DNA of 64,000 nucleotides, from contig NZ_QOUX01000046.1 of the NCBI RefSeq assembly GCF_004116265.1, positions 62,001 to 126,000 of the forward strand, read 5' to 3'. Position 1 is the stretch's first letter. Every line of letters starts with the position of its first letter. The stretch comes from Anaerobacillus alkaliphilus. Lineage in GTDB: Bacteria; Bacillota; Bacilli; Bacillales; Anaerobacillaceae. The notes beneath the pieces were generated by a model that saw nothing but the letters and a program-made list of their open reading frames with translations, was not told the DNA's origin and did no database searches. Below are positions 16,664 through 25,327 of this stretch, in pieces. A program made the translations under genes and the position numbers.

Positions 16664-17800
16664 TTAATTTCTCGGAGGTCTTGGCCCAAAGTATTGATAA
16701 AAATCGGTTTTTATATTTCCATTATATAATTTGCGTTTTTTAGAGGCCTTTTTGCCATATAGCTCTTCAAAGCCTTCATTCGAAGTTAACATGTACACAG
16801 ACCAAGTATCAAGTTTCGCAAATGCTTGACCCATTTCTCGATACATTTGCTCAACTTCTTTGATTTCACCGATACGCTCGCCATACGGTGGATTACCAAC
16901 AATGCAACCATACTCTAATTTCGTAGAAATATCCTTTACCTGCATTTGTTTAAATTGGAGCATGTCACCAAACCCGGCTTCTTGAGCATTATTAATTGAT
17001 AAGTCAACCATCTTATGGTCAATATCAGTACCGATAATCTGTAGAGGTTGATCGTAATTTGCTTTATCTTCAGCTTCTTCCATCGCTAAATCCCAATTTT
17101 CTCTCCCAATCCAATCCCATTTTTGAGAAACAAAATCGCGATTAAAGCCAGGTGCAATGTTTTGCCCAATCATCGCTGCTTCAATAGGAAGTGTTCCTGA
17201 ACCGCAAAAAGGATCCCAAAAAGGACGGTCTGGTTGCCAATTTGTAAGCATAATCATCGCTGCAGCCATTGTTTCCTTCAATGGTGCTTCACTATGTAAA
17301 TAACGATATCCTCTTTTATGTAGACCACTTCCACTTGTATCAATTGTTAGGGTTGCAACGTCTTTTAATAAAGCAACTTCAATTCGGAAAAATGGACCAT
17401 CTTCATCAAACCAAGCTCGCTTATACGTCTTTTTTAAACTTTCTACAACAGCCTTCTTTACAATTGCTTGACAGTCTGACACACTAAACAATGTAGATTT
17501 GACTGATTTTCCAATCACCGGGAATTCCCCGTTCTCTGGTATCCATTGTCCCCAAGGGAGTGCCTTCGTTTTTTCAAAAAGCTCATCAAACGTTGTCGCT
17601 TTAAATTCTCCAACGACTAGCTTAACTCTGTCAGCAGTTCTTAACCACAAATTTGTACGGCAAATTGCTTTTTCATCGGCCTCAATAATTACCTTCCCAT
17701 TTTCCACCTGAACGTTTTCATAACCTAAGTCCTTTACTTCACGCGCAACAAGTGCTTCAAGTCCCATAGCAGCTGTTGCAATTAATTTTACTTTTCCCAT
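16664..17800 (-). CDS. ypsC: THUMP-domain class I rRNA methyltransferase YpsC
   Basis: A 378-residue enzyme with an N-terminal THUMP/ferredoxin-like RNA-binding region (residues 1-155) and a Rossmann methyltransferase with FWDPFCGSGTLPIEAA (SAM motif) and the catalytic NPPYGER. It belongs to the RlmL/RlmK-like N2-guanine methyltransferases of 23S rRNA. The ATG at 17798-17800 sits behind AAGAGG. The gene is next to rnpB and gpsB exactly as in B. subtilis. The C-terminal YQYFGPRPPRN is close to the B. subtilis end. Confidence 0.93.
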   Translation of the reverse strand: MGKVKLIATAAMGLEALVAREVKDLGYENVQVENGKVIIEADEKAICRTNLWLRTADRVKLVVGEFKATTFDELFEKTKALPWGQWIPENGEFPVIGKSVKSTLFSVSDCQAIVKKAVVESLKKTYKRAWFDEDGPFFRIEVALLKDVATLTIDTSGSGLHKRGYRYLHSEAPLKETMAAAMIMLTNWQPDRPFWDPFCGSGTLPIEAAMIGQNIAPGFNRDFVSQKWDWIGRENWDLAMEEAEDKANYDQPLQIIGTDIDHKMVDLSINNAQEAGFGDMLQFKQMQVKDISTKLEYGCIVGNPPYGERIGEIKEVEQMYREMGQAFAKLDTWSVYMLTSNEGFEELYGKKASKKRKLYNGNIKTDFYQYFGPRPPRN

Positions 17801-17898
17801 AAACAATTCCTCTTTCGGTTAAATTTGCTCTTACTATTATAGATTTAACTATGTTGAATGTAAAATATCAGTGTAAATCTTTGTTGACGAAAGCACAA

Positions 17899-17928
17899 AT
17901 AAAAAACTCTACATCATTGTGTAGAGTT
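17899..17928 (-). terminator. Terminator of rnpB
   Basis: AACTCTACA pairs with TGTAGAGTT, then TTTT on the minus strand. Confidence 0.85.
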
Positions 17929-17950
17929 CTCATTATTAAAGAAATATTTT

Positions 17951-18353
17951 AGCTATAAGCGTTCGATAAGCCATGTTTTGTTCCTTTGTACTGCAAACGG
18001 CTATTCACCTCGTACTAGGGTGGTAATCATCTATCTACAGGAAGTTGCTTCCTGTCCTTCTCTTGGTTCAATTCCCTCAAGAAGGTTCCCCTACCAAATT
18101 TGGGTTTCTCGCTCGTGGGGTTTACCTCGTTCCACTCTACTCGTTTCCGAGTAGACTCCGTCACTGTGGCACTTTCAAGGTATTAACACCATATCTAAAA
18201 GACTTAGGTGCGTTCCCTGCCGTTAGCTCAGTCGAAACCGAACTACCCTAGCTTATGACTTCGCTAGGCACGAACACTACGGTCATCGCAGACCGTGCGA
18301 GCATGGACTTTCCTCAACATCGTAAAGATGCAGCAATTACCTGAACGCCTAAT
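17951..18353 (-). ncRNA. rnpB: RNase P RNA, type B
   Basis: On the minus strand the conserved blocks of Bacillus-type RNase P RNA are all present: GAGGAAAGTCCATGCTCGCA, GTGTTCGTGCCTAGCGAAGT, GAAAGTGCCACAGTGACG, GTGGAACG, GTAAACCCC, GAGCGAGAAACCCAAATTT, and the 3' block AACAAAACATGGCTTA. GCGTTC near the 5' end pairs with GAACGC near the 3' end (P1). Exact ends are estimated from the B. subtilis RNA. It is the catalytic subunit that matures tRNA 5' ends. Flanks ypsC and gpsB as in B. subtilis. Confidence 0.97.
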
Positions 18354-18357
18354 GGCT

Positions 18358-18407
18358 GTCGTCATGACGACAAAATTAAGTATACCACTATTGTTCAGCA
18401 AAACCAA
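18358..18407 (-). promoter_or_regulatory. rnpB promoter with palindromic leader
   Basis: TTGGTT (18402-18407) and TATACT (18379-18384) are 17 bases apart on the minus strand, placing the start near 18372. The transcript would begin with GTCGTCATGACGAC (18358-18371), a perfect 14-bp palindrome just before the mature 5' end. Confidence 0.7.
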
Positions 18408-18414
18408 CTGGTAA

Positions 18415-18807
18415 TTATTTCTTATTCAACTGTATTGCCTTCTTGGCAAGTTGATCAGCATTTACGTTGTTCTTACCAGGTATCCACTTAATAAAGAATA
18501 AGTCGAATTTGTCTATATAAGGCAGTGCTTTTGTCATGAGACTGGAAAAAGGCTCACGTTTGGCATAGCGTTTTTCAACTGTATCCTCCACGATCTTTGA
18601 ATCAGTACGAAACGACACGATTGTATAGTTTCTTTCGGTACAAATTTCTAAAGCCTTGATTAATGCCCAGAACTCTGCTTCATGGCTAGTCATTTCTCCT
18701 AGAGGAAACGAAAAACTTTCTACTGTCCCATTTGCTTTTATAAATATACCCGCACCAGCCAAACCAGGGTTACCAGTACTCGCACCATCGATGTATACTT
18801 CAATCAA
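18415..18807 (-). CDS. RNase H1-like ribonuclease (reverse-transcriptase-like, RVT_3)
   Basis: A 130-residue RNase HI domain. Catalytic acidic residues are visible: D7 in VYIDGAS, Glu in SHEAEFWAL, Asp in RTDSK and Asp in NADQLAKKA. It lacks the basic protrusion of E. coli RnhA, like Bacillus YpdQ/YpeP-type proteins. The expected activity is cleavage of RNA in RNA-DNA hybrids. It starts with ATG and is followed upstream by gpsB at a 12-bp distance, which suggests co-transcription gpsB-rnhA on the minus strand. Confidence 0.88.
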   Translation of the reverse strand: MIEVYIDGASTGNPGLAGAGIFIKANGTVESFSFPLGEMTSHEAEFWALIKALEICTERNYTIVSFRTDSKIVEDTVEKRYAKREPFSSLMTKALPYIDKFDLFFIKWIPGKNNVNADQLAKKAIQLNKK

Positions 18808-18819
18808 TGTTCATACCCC

Positions 18820-19128
18820 TTAATCAAAAAGTTTACTACCGAAGACATGTTTTTCTAAGTTAGATAAGCGTTTTAAGATGTCATAGTTCGTGTTACCAGC
18901 TATTGGGGTTTGGCGCGTTTGCTGTTGTGAAAGCTTGTCAGCTTCTAGCTTAAGTCGGGCATTTTCACTTTCTAATGTTTCAATTCTCTTTTGATACATT
19001 TCATAATCTTTTATAACTATATCTAAAAATTTATCAACTTCGTCTTGATTATAACCTTTCAAGCTAGTCTTAAATTCTTTTTCTAATATTTCCTTAGGAG
19101 TTAGATGTGAAATCCTTTTTTCAACCAT
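18820..19128 (-). CDS. gpsB: Cell division protein GpsB
   Basis: The 102-residue protein starts [20 protein letters not shown] (after MVEKRISH), followed by [15 protein letters not shown], the DivIVA/GpsB lipid-binding N-domain, then a coiled coil to residue 68 and a short C-terminal helical bundle. GpsB connects peptidoglycan synthases such as PBP1 to the division and elongation machinery. It lacks the long tail of DivIVA. Position between ypsA and rnpB matches B. subtilis. Confidence 0.95.
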   Translation of the reverse strand: MVEKRISHLTPKEILEKEFKTSLKGYNQDEVDKFLDIVIKDYEMYQKRIETLESENARLKLEADKLSQQQTRQTPIAGNTNYDILKRLSNLEKHVFGSKLFD

Positions 19129-19271
19129 GCTCAGATCACCTCAATCATTTATATAAGATCTCATCAAAGTACATATTACCAAAATCACTTTCTAGAAAAT
19201 TGTTAATGATATGATTATACACCAAGATTTTCTAGAATTAAATTGTAAACATGATTTATTACTTTTTAGCT

Positions 19272-19823
19272 TTACCATTCTAACATTTCATCTTGATAGG
19301 CGAGTTCTATTTCATCAGGAAAAATATAAAATATCTGGTAATTAGAACTTTCACTACGTGCCTTTGCATACGTTAGATAATAACTTGGTGAACCTGGTTT
19401 GTCATCGTCATAAATAACTAAAAGAGCATCACTCTTCTCAATAATAAATTGGTTTTTTAATTTTAGTTGACCAGGATTTTCGTAATCTCTCTTTGTAATA
19501 CTATCGACAAAATCAGCTTGTTGTAAAACTTGGCTGTATTGCTCTTTTCTTAATTCGTTCCAGTTACTCTCTTGATTATAAAAAGGCGTCAAAACTGCGA
19601 GTTTCACTTGCGGGTACTCATGCTTTAATTGAAGAACTACTTCAGCAGCCCACAGTTCAACCCCTAACTGCCCACTAATTACTACCCACTCTAAACCATC
19701 CTCTATTAGAGAAATAAGTCTTTTTCTTAAAACCTTTTTTATGTATTTAATACCTGTATGCTTTTCATCAAAAATCCCTAACTCGTGAGATTTGTAACCA
19801 GTCACTGCTACAACTTTTATCAT
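19272..19823 (-). CDS. ypsA: YpsA, SLOG-superfamily protein (DUF1273)
   Basis: The 183-residue protein starts MIKVVAVTGYKSHELGIF and contains LEWVVISGQLGVELWAAE and VLTPFYNQE, matching YpsA. The fold is SLOG, a nucleotide-binding Rossmann type. In B. subtilis YpsA affects cell division and oxidative stress tolerance; the ligand is unknown. ATG at 19821-19823 behind AAGGTG; a GTG three codons earlier overlaps that site. The gene sits next to gpsB, as in other bacilli. Confidence 0.93.
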   Translation of the reverse strand: MIKVVAVTGYKSHELGIFDEKHTGIKYIKKVLRKRLISLIEDGLEWVVISGQLGVELWAAEVVLQLKHEYPQVKLAVLTPFYNQESNWNELRKEQYSQVLQQADFVDSITKRDYENPGQLKLKNQFIIEKSDALLVIYDDDKPGSPSYYLTYAKARSESSNYQIFYIFPDEIELAYQDEMLEW

Positions 19824-19860
19824 ATTTAACACCTTCAGTCATTCGATTTCTAAAGATAAA

Positions 19861-19890
19861 GGGGTAGGCATAATCATTATGCCATACCCC
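19861..19890 (-). terminator. Terminator of cotD
   Basis: GGGGTATGGCATAAT pairs with ATTATGCCTACCCC on the minus strand, one unpaired base. Confidence 0.8.
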
Positions 19891-19905
19891 TTAGTAGTCA
19901 TTCAA

Positions 19906-20259
19906 TTAAAAGAAGCGACGACGTGGTGCAACTCCAGCCCCTGCTGCTCCAAAGCCAGCGCCTGGCGCTCCGAAGCCAGCGCCTGGTGCTCCGAAGCCAG
20001 CTCCTGCTACACCTGGTCCTGGTGCAGGCATTACTGGTCCTGGAGGGCACATAAATTGTTGGTTTGCAACCTGATCAACTTGAGATACAGTTTGCGGGAA
20101 GTTATGATAGTGTTTGTATAAATGTTTGTTCATAACAGTTGTATGAGTAGGGTGCACCTCTGGTACGATATACTCACAGCAATTATAAACTACATTTTGT
20201 TTAGTTGGGTGAATACGTGGTGGTAATACAACTGGTCTTGTTCCTGGTCCATAGAACAT
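19906..20259 (-). CDS. cotD: Inner spore coat protein CotD
   Basis: A 117-residue protein rich in His, Pro and Gly. The middle part VHPTHTTVMNKHLYKHYHNFPQ is the CotD signature. The C-terminal part consists of tandem GAGFGAP heptads coded by 21-bp repeats (about 19930-20010), followed by a basic PRRRFF tail. CotD is a sigma-K dependent coat protein. ATG lies behind AGGAGG. The repeat length is likely to vary between strains because of slippage. Order ypsA-cotD is conserved with B. subtilis. Confidence 0.9.
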   Translation of the reverse strand: MFYGPGTRPVVLPPRIHPTKQNVVYNCCEYIVPEVHPTHTTVMNKHLYKHYHNFPQTVSQVDQVANQQFMCPPGPVMPAPGPGVAGAGFGAPGAGFGAPGAGFGAAGAGVAPRRRFF

Positions 20260-20294
20260 GTTTGGTTCCTCCTTTTTTTTCTTGGTACAATAAC

Positions 20295-20321
20295 AACCTA
20301 TGAAAGAAGGACCGCAGATGT
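20295..20321 (-). promoter_or_regulatory. Possible sigma-K promoter of cotD
   Basis: On the minus strand an AC element is followed 17 bases later by CATAGGTT, similar to the sigma-K consensus (AC, then CATANNNT). The match is short and weak on its own. Confidence 0.3.
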
Positions 20322-20352
20322 ACTAGTGTATTCACCTATTTTCAGCAGAAGC

Positions 20353-20427
20353 TTATGAAATTCCGCTCATTACAAGAAAAGTTACTCCAATCATCACGAA
20401 AAACATAATTAATATATATAAAGCCAT
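20353..20427 (-). CDS. Possible 24-residue single-pass membrane peptide
   Basis: An ATG at 20425-20427 with GGGGAGA upstream opens a 24-residue frame, MALYILIMFFVMIGVTFLVM plus SGIS. Nearly all residues are hydrophobic, fitting one membrane helix. No family is recognised. It lies upstream of cotD on the same strand in a gap of otherwise non-coding DNA. Very short size makes chance plausible, but the site and uninterrupted hydrophobicity favour a real peptide. Confidence 0.45.
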   Translation of the reverse strand: MALYILIMFFVMIGVTFLVMSGIS

Positions 20428-20657
20428 TTATTATCTCCCCGATATATAATAATATAATATTGTCCTCGTATATTTTAGTTAGAAAATAAAGCAAAAACAA
20501 CAGGAAATTTTATGTATATTTCATTAGACTTTCGGTCTTGTGATTTTTTTCTAACTATTTCTACAAATTACTCGCTTGATTTCTAGAAAACCAGAGCAAA
20601 AAAGCCCGAATTAACGCTGTTTTTGCGCTTACCCAGGAAATATAGCTCCCTGTTTAT

Positions 20658-20696
20658 TTGTCACGAAAAATGGGAAGAGTTATGTTGTTATAACAA
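20658..20696 (+). promoter_or_regulatory. Ferredoxin promoter with 12-bp palindrome at the start point
   Basis: TTGTCA (20658-20663) and TATGTT (20681-20686) are 17 bases apart. TTGTTATAACAA (20685-20696) is a perfect palindrome covering the predicted start site, a possible repressor site. Confidence 0.5.
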
Positions 20697-20715
20697 ATGA
20701 AAGGTGGAAAGAAAC

Positions 20716-21039
20716 ATGGTAAAAATTAATGTAGTTGACTATCAGATTATTGAAGGTGAAGAAGGTAAGAAACTTGTACATGTTCTCGAAGATAATGGTG
20801 TCGATATCTTACATCGTTGCGGTGGGAATGCTAAATGCACATCCTGTCGTGTAGAGGTAATTGAAGGAGATTTCGGCCCTAAATCAGAACAAGAACAGCA
20901 AACATTAGCAAATAAGGGGTTCACCGACGAAAACCTTCGTTTATCCTGTCAAATTCGTGTCAATGGTGACGCTACGGTAAAACCTGTGATGACGAAAACA
21001 AACTCTAACTTAGAACCAGGACCAAGACCGGTTGAGTAA
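20716..21039 (+). CDS. 2Fe-2S plant-type ferredoxin domain protein
   Basis: A 107-residue protein starting MVKINVVDYQIIEGEEGKKL. The cluster cysteines lie in HRCGGNAKCTSCRVEV (C-x5-C-x2-C) and LSCQIRV, the plant-type 2Fe-2S layout. It would carry electrons to an unidentified cytosolic partner. ATG follows AAAGGTGG; the GTG four codons earlier lies in this site. The C-terminal NLEPGPRPVE is a short tail without motif. No partner oxidoreductase is adjacent. Confidence 0.88.
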   Translation: MVKINVVDYQIIEGEEGKKLVHVLEDNGVDILHRCGGNAKCTSCRVEVIEGDFGPKSEQEQQTLANKGFTDENLRLSCQIRVNGDATVKPVMTKTNSNLEPGPRPVE

Positions 21040-21062
21040 TTTTTTTCAAAGCATAATGAAAG

Positions 21063-21093
21063 AAGAGGTAGCATTTGTGGCTACCTCTTTTTG
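21063..21093 (+). terminator. Ferredoxin terminator
   Basis: AAGAGGTAGC pairs with GCTACCTCTT, followed by TTTT. Confidence 0.85.
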
Positions 21094-21344
21094 TGTTCTA
21101 ATTAACGCTTTGTTAGTGATTGAGGAATTTTATCTAGTAGTTTGGGTTAGAACCTGGGATTAACATAATAAATCAAGAGCGTGGTCGAATTTGCCGTGGT
21201 CAGCATCGGAAAGTGGCTTATTAGTAAGAAAAAAATAAGAATAATCTTAAAAAATTGGTTCATGTCGCGCTCCATCTATGTTGATACTGTCGTTTTCATG
21301 TATATCTGAAGGAATTTTCAGTCCAACTAATGGGTGAAAATCAG

Positions 21345-21448
21345 TTTACAGTCCAAAATGAGAGATTTACAGTCCAAAATGAAATTTTATAATCCAAACT
21401 GAGTAGTTTACAGTCCAAACTGAGTAACTTACGGTCCAAACCAAGATT
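21345..21448. repeat. 21-bp tandem repeat array, five units
   Basis: Units begin at 21345, 21366, 21386, 21407 and 21428, each close to TTTACAGTCCAAAmTGAGnn; the second is 20 bp, which breaks the reading phase, so the array is not coding. A degenerate unit precedes it near 21317. There are no spacers, so it is not CRISPR. Confidence 0.85.
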
Positions 21449-21618
21449 AGCGACCTGGTATGTAAATAACTAGTAAATCCAATTACTACTATTCCGCCTA
21501 ATTAGCGACTCTATATCCTCAGCACCGCAACTCCTCTCGCACTCTTTACTATCACATTTCGGTTAATATCAACATGCTAGCAATTTCTATCTCGCAGATA
21601 GCACCAACAAACCAACAC

Positions 21619-21657
21619 AAAAAAGCGAAAGATGACGTTGGTCTCTTTCGCTTTTTT
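21619..21657 (-). terminator. dynA terminator
   Basis: AAAAAAGCGAAAGA pairs with TCTTTCGCTTTTTT; T run on both strands. Confidence 0.85.
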
Positions 21658-21664
21658 ACTCTCA

Positions 21665-24600
21665 CTAAATTAGATACTTACGTAACGTTTCAAATTCCTC
21701 TTCTAAAGAAGATTGTTCACCCTGATCGAATAGCGCTTCAAAACGTCGTAGTTCGTTAATTATCGCTACCTTTAATTGCACTTTTAATTCATCTTCAACA
21801 GAAACAAAGCTTTCTTCAAATGCTTGAATATAGCGTTCAGAGCTATCTTTGATTAAGAAACTAGATTTTTCTACGCCATCAGCTACTAATACTTCTTTCA
21901 AGTTTTTTACCATTCCATTTTCAAAGAAGTCCTTTTTAGATTTAATAAACGATAGATAGTTCCCCGTCTCAATTTTGATATGAAGATCATCTAAATCTAC
22001 TTGAATTGGATCCATTGAAAGTTCTTGATTTACATATAAGAATGGTAATTCTTTTTGTAATAGTGTTGCTTCGTCGGCCAACCATTTCTTTGCTCTTTCC
22101 TTTATCGCTTCTTCCATACGAATGACTGTTGCTTCAAGTTCTTGCTTTAAGAAATATTCTCCTAAGCCCCGCCATTCCTTTATTTGAGCCACTAGTTGTT
22201 CTTGAAGTTCTTTTTTACTGTTTCCAGTAATAACAGACACATTAATCGCTGTGCCGAAGTAGTCACTCAGAACGTAACGCATTCGCTCGCGAAGATATAA
22301 CACTAGTTGTTCAAATTCATGCAATACGTCACGAACAGCATATGTGAGCGAAGCATTTTCTACCTTAAGGGTTTGCTCCTGCACAATAATCTTAAGCTCT
22401 TCGTGTTTCTTTTGCTTTGTTGTGGTTTCTTCTTTCATAAATAAAAGGCTGTCGTTAGCTTTATTTACGAACTGTTTTAACTCGCTCGTGATCATTGTTA
22501 AGCTAAGCTGCTTTAACTCTAAAATTGTATAGTCATAAAAGGCTCTTTCAAATTTTGAAAATGTAGTTTCAATTCCTAAATTTTCTTTCTTAGCCTTCAG
22601 ACCCTCTTTACTTGATAGATGGTACAGACGAGGTTCCTGAATACCATTTCTTAGTAATTGGTCATGAACATGCTTACGAACACCGTGCAATTCACCTTCA
22701 CTACCAGCCAAGTCTGCCGCATTAATGACAAAATATAATTTATCATGCTGGAAGCTTTCGTTCACTTTGGCCATTTGCTGTAAGAAATATTGGTCTGCTT
22801 TGGAAAACGCATGATTATAATACGTTAGATAGAAGATGGCGTCAGAAGACCTCATTTGTTGAAACGCCACGTTCGTATGTCGACCGTGGATAGAGTTAAC
22901 TCCCGGTGTATCGACAAGAACAATCCCTTTTTTGGTAATTGGTGCATCGTAGTATATAAATACTTTTTCGATTAAGCAAGCTTTACTTTCATCAGCAACT
23001 AGTCCCTGTAAGTCATCAACCGAAACGCTCCGCTCCGAACCTAACTTCCAATCAGTTCCTGCTAAACTTTCTTTAATGGTTAAAAGGTACTCCGCATAGG
23101 TTTTTTGCCAACTAGAGATAAACACTTTCATATTCGGTGTCCATGATGAAATCGTCTCTAGTGAGAGTTTCACATCTAATTGTTCTGAAACAGATTGGAT
23201 TTCGGCTTCTAAGCTCTGTCTAGACTTAACATAAACGACAACCGTGCCATGTGGATATTGTTCAGTTGCTTGTTGAACAGTACTAACTGTCGCTGTTGTT
23301 GGATTAGGTGATACAGGTAATACAGGTGCGCCTAGGAGTGCATTGGCAAAACTAGACTTTCCAGCACTAAACGCGCCAAATAATGATATGATAAACGTCT
23401 GTTTCTCATAACGTTCAATTCGATCCAGCAATTGATTTCGTTCCTGCGCTAAGATGGTCGTTGTCTGATGCTTGTATAATGCTTTCTTAACGTTAGACAA
23501 CCAATGAAGAGTGTCTTCTTCGGAGAAATCAATGTTCCTAACTTCTCTTTCCGTCATTTCTTCAGCTTCAATCACACTCTCTTGAGCTAAGATTACATTT
23601 GTAAAAGCTGCTTTTTTCTCTTCAGGGTACGTTCCTTCCATCGCTTTTAGGATTTGATCCTGAAAATGTCGGTCTAGTGGAAATTGCTTAAGAATGTCTT
23701 GGACATCCTCTATTAGCGCACCGTACTCGTTTTCCACACGATTGATTTTTTCACTGTATTGCTTAATTTCCTTGAACCTATCCAACCGCTTTTCCAGGTT
23801 CCTAATTTCTATTTGTATAAACTCTTTTATCCCTTGAATCCACAATTGCTGTAATGCTCTTGTTTTTTCTCTGAATTCCCTCACAATACTACTAGTGATT
23901 TCTCCAGTAAACGTGTACACATATTCCCTACTTGAATGATTTGTTAGGACTCGAGATTTCAAGTACTCCCCAGTCACTTCAAAAGATAAGTTTCCATAAG
24001 CTTCTTCAAATTCTTTTGCATTACTTAACTGCGTTCGATCGACCTTTTGAAAATAGCTTTGAATATGGAAGATCAGCTGAGATTTAATTTTATCTTGAAG
24101 TTCCGACGTTAATTTTTCTAAACGTCTTTCTTGCTCTTCAATCGTTTTCTTTTTCGCAAATAGAAGACCAACTTTAAAATCTGGTTGAAGACTCTCAATC
24201 CAATCGCGTGCTTTATCTGTTGTCGTCGCAGGAAAAAGCGTCACATTTTTAAATAGCTTTCCAAGCTCGAGATCAAAATGTTCCCAATATTTTTCCTCGT
24301 AGTTCGTTAAGTCATGTAATTGCTCAGATAATTCTTGCTCTTCATGTAGCTGTTCTGTTTGGAAGCCTTTTTCTTTCATTTCAGTGAGTAATTCACTAAC
24401 ACTATCTAACTTCTCTTCTTGAAGACGGTTTTCAACTGCATGGTAAAACCCGTGTTCTAACCTTAATTGAGTACTTTCACTTAACTGTTTACTCTGATAA
24501 AGCAAAGATTTTAATTGCTTTTCAAAGATAGGAAACTGGTTTAATGAGTGGCTTTGGTTTTTCATCGACGTAAAATAAAGGCCCATATACTTAATTCCCC

Positions 24601-25327
24601 AATTACCAAAAACATCTTCCATAGACCTCTTAAACATTGAAAAAGGAATTTCTTCTTCGTTATGTTTATCAATTTGGTTTACGACAATATAAATAAGCTT
24701 CTTTTCCAGGGATAATTGTTTTAAAAAATATAAATTTGTCTCTGATTGCACATGATTATAATCCATCACATAGACAATTGCATCCGTCGTATAAAGCTGT
24801 TCAACAGTGACAGCCTCATGTGTTTCATCTGTTGAGTCAACACCTGGTGTATCTAGTATACAGCTATGATCACCTAAAAACGGGAGCGGCGCTGTTATCG
24901 TCATTTTCGATATCGCATGCCCATTCATTCCCCATTCTCTCACTTTGTTCCAAGGGATTTCGCCATGCCATACTTTTGGTTCCTCTTCCTTTGAGTGAAC
25001 GGTTAAACCTTGAATGCCATTTTTTATTTCAATGATATTGGCACTCGTAGGTATTGGGCTTGTTGGCAGTACTTCCGCTCCTAGTAATGTATTTAGGATT
25101 GTTGATTTGCCAGCGGAAAAATGTCCACAAAAAGCCACTTCAAACGTTGATGTCTGTTCTTTCTCACGGAGCTTTACTAATCGGTGTTCTTCTTCACTCG
25201 TAAAAGGGAACGCTCCCTCAAGGGTTAACTGTAATTTTTCTTTGATCACTTTATATGCACCATCCTTACCTCTTCTACTATAGCGAATTTTCGAAAAAAT
25301 GAGAAGAAAGAAAAGCGGTAAAATCAT
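21665..25327 (-). CDS. dynA: Bacterial dynamin-like GTPase DynA (two fused dynamins)
   Basis: About 1220 residues, two dynamin halves. The first GTPase has GHFSAGKST, DTPGVDS and NQID; the second, from about residue 640, has GAFSAGKSS, DTPGVNS and NAAD. Long helical stalk regions follow each. B. subtilis DynA (YpbR, 1193 residues) tethers and fuses membranes and protects against phage and antibiotics. ATG 25325-25327 has GGAGG 11 bases upstream, but both lie in a hairpin (25311-25381). A GTG at 25247-25249 would give an N-terminus closer to B. subtilis, so the start is uncertain. It follows mrfB on the same strand. Confidence 0.93.
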   Translation of the reverse strand: MILPLFFLLIFSKIRYSRRGKDGAYKVIKEKLQLTLEGAFPFTSEEEHRLVKLREKEQTSTFEVAFCGHFSAGKSTILNTLLGAEVLPTSPIPTSANIIEIKNGIQGLTVHSKEEEPKVWHGEIPWNKVREWGMNGHAISKMTITAPLPFLGDHSCILDTPGVDSTDETHEAVTVEQLYTTDAIVYVMDYNHVQSETNLYFLKQLSLEKKLIYIVVNQIDKHNEEEIPFSMFKRSMEDVFGNWGIKYMGLYFTSMKNQSHSLNQFPIFEKQLKSLLYQSKQLSESTQLRLEHGFYHAVENRLQEEKLDSVSELLTEMKEKGFQTEQLHEEQELSEQLHDLTNYEEKYWEHFDLELGKLFKNVTLFPATTTDKARDWIESLQPDFKVGLLFAKKKTIEEQERRLEKLTSELQDKIKSQLIFHIQSYFQKVDRTQLSNAKEFEEAYGNLSFEVTGEYLKSRVLTNHSSREYVYTFTGEITSSIVREFREKTRALQQLWIQGIKEFIQIEIRNLEKRLDRFKEIKQYSEKINRVENEYGALIEDVQDILKQFPLDRHFQDQILKAMEGTYPEEKKAAFTNVILAQESVIEAEEMTEREVRNIDFSEEDTLHWLSNVKKALYKHQTTTILAQERNQLLDRIERYEKQTFIISLFGAFSAGKSSFANALLGAPVLPVSPNPTTATVSTVQQATEQYPHGTVVVYVKSRQSLEAEIQSVSEQLDVKLSLETISSWTPNMKVFISSWQKTYAEYLLTIKESLAGTDWKLGSERSVSVDDLQGLVADESKACLIEKVFIYYDAPITKKGIVLVDTPGVNSIHGRHTNVAFQQMRSSDAIFYLTYYNHAFSKADQYFLQQMAKVNESFQHDKLYFVINAADLAGSEGELHGVRKHVHDQLLRNGIQEPRLYHLSSKEGLKAKKENLGIETTFSKFERAFYDYTILELKQLSLTMITSELKQFVNKANDSLLFMKEETTTKQKKHEELKIIVQEQTLKVENASLTYAVRDVLHEFEQLVLYLRERMRYVLSDYFGTAINVSVITGNSKKELQEQLVAQIKEWRGLGEYFLKQELEATVIRMEEAIKERAKKWLADEATLLQKELPFLYVNQELSMDPIQVDLDDLHIKIETGNYLSFIKSKKDFFENGMVKNLKEVLVADGVEKSSFLIKDSSERYIQAFEESFVSVEDELKVQLKVAIINELRRFEALFDQGEQSSLEEEFETLRKYLI

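Larger units (their letters stand above)
21040..21664. other. 625-bp non-coding gap between ferredoxin and dynA
   Basis: It holds the ferredoxin terminator, the 21-bp tandem array, and the dynA terminator. The part 21100-21340 shows no credible gene or structure. Confidence 0.6.

Noticed and set aside
18045-18251. 68-residue ORF on the plus strand
   Set aside because: It lies inside the RNase P RNA on the opposite strand; the conserved RNA explains the sequence.
21345-21448. CRISPR-like repeated units
   Set aside because: The units directly adjoin each other with no unique spacers and no cas genes are near; it is a simple tandem repeat.
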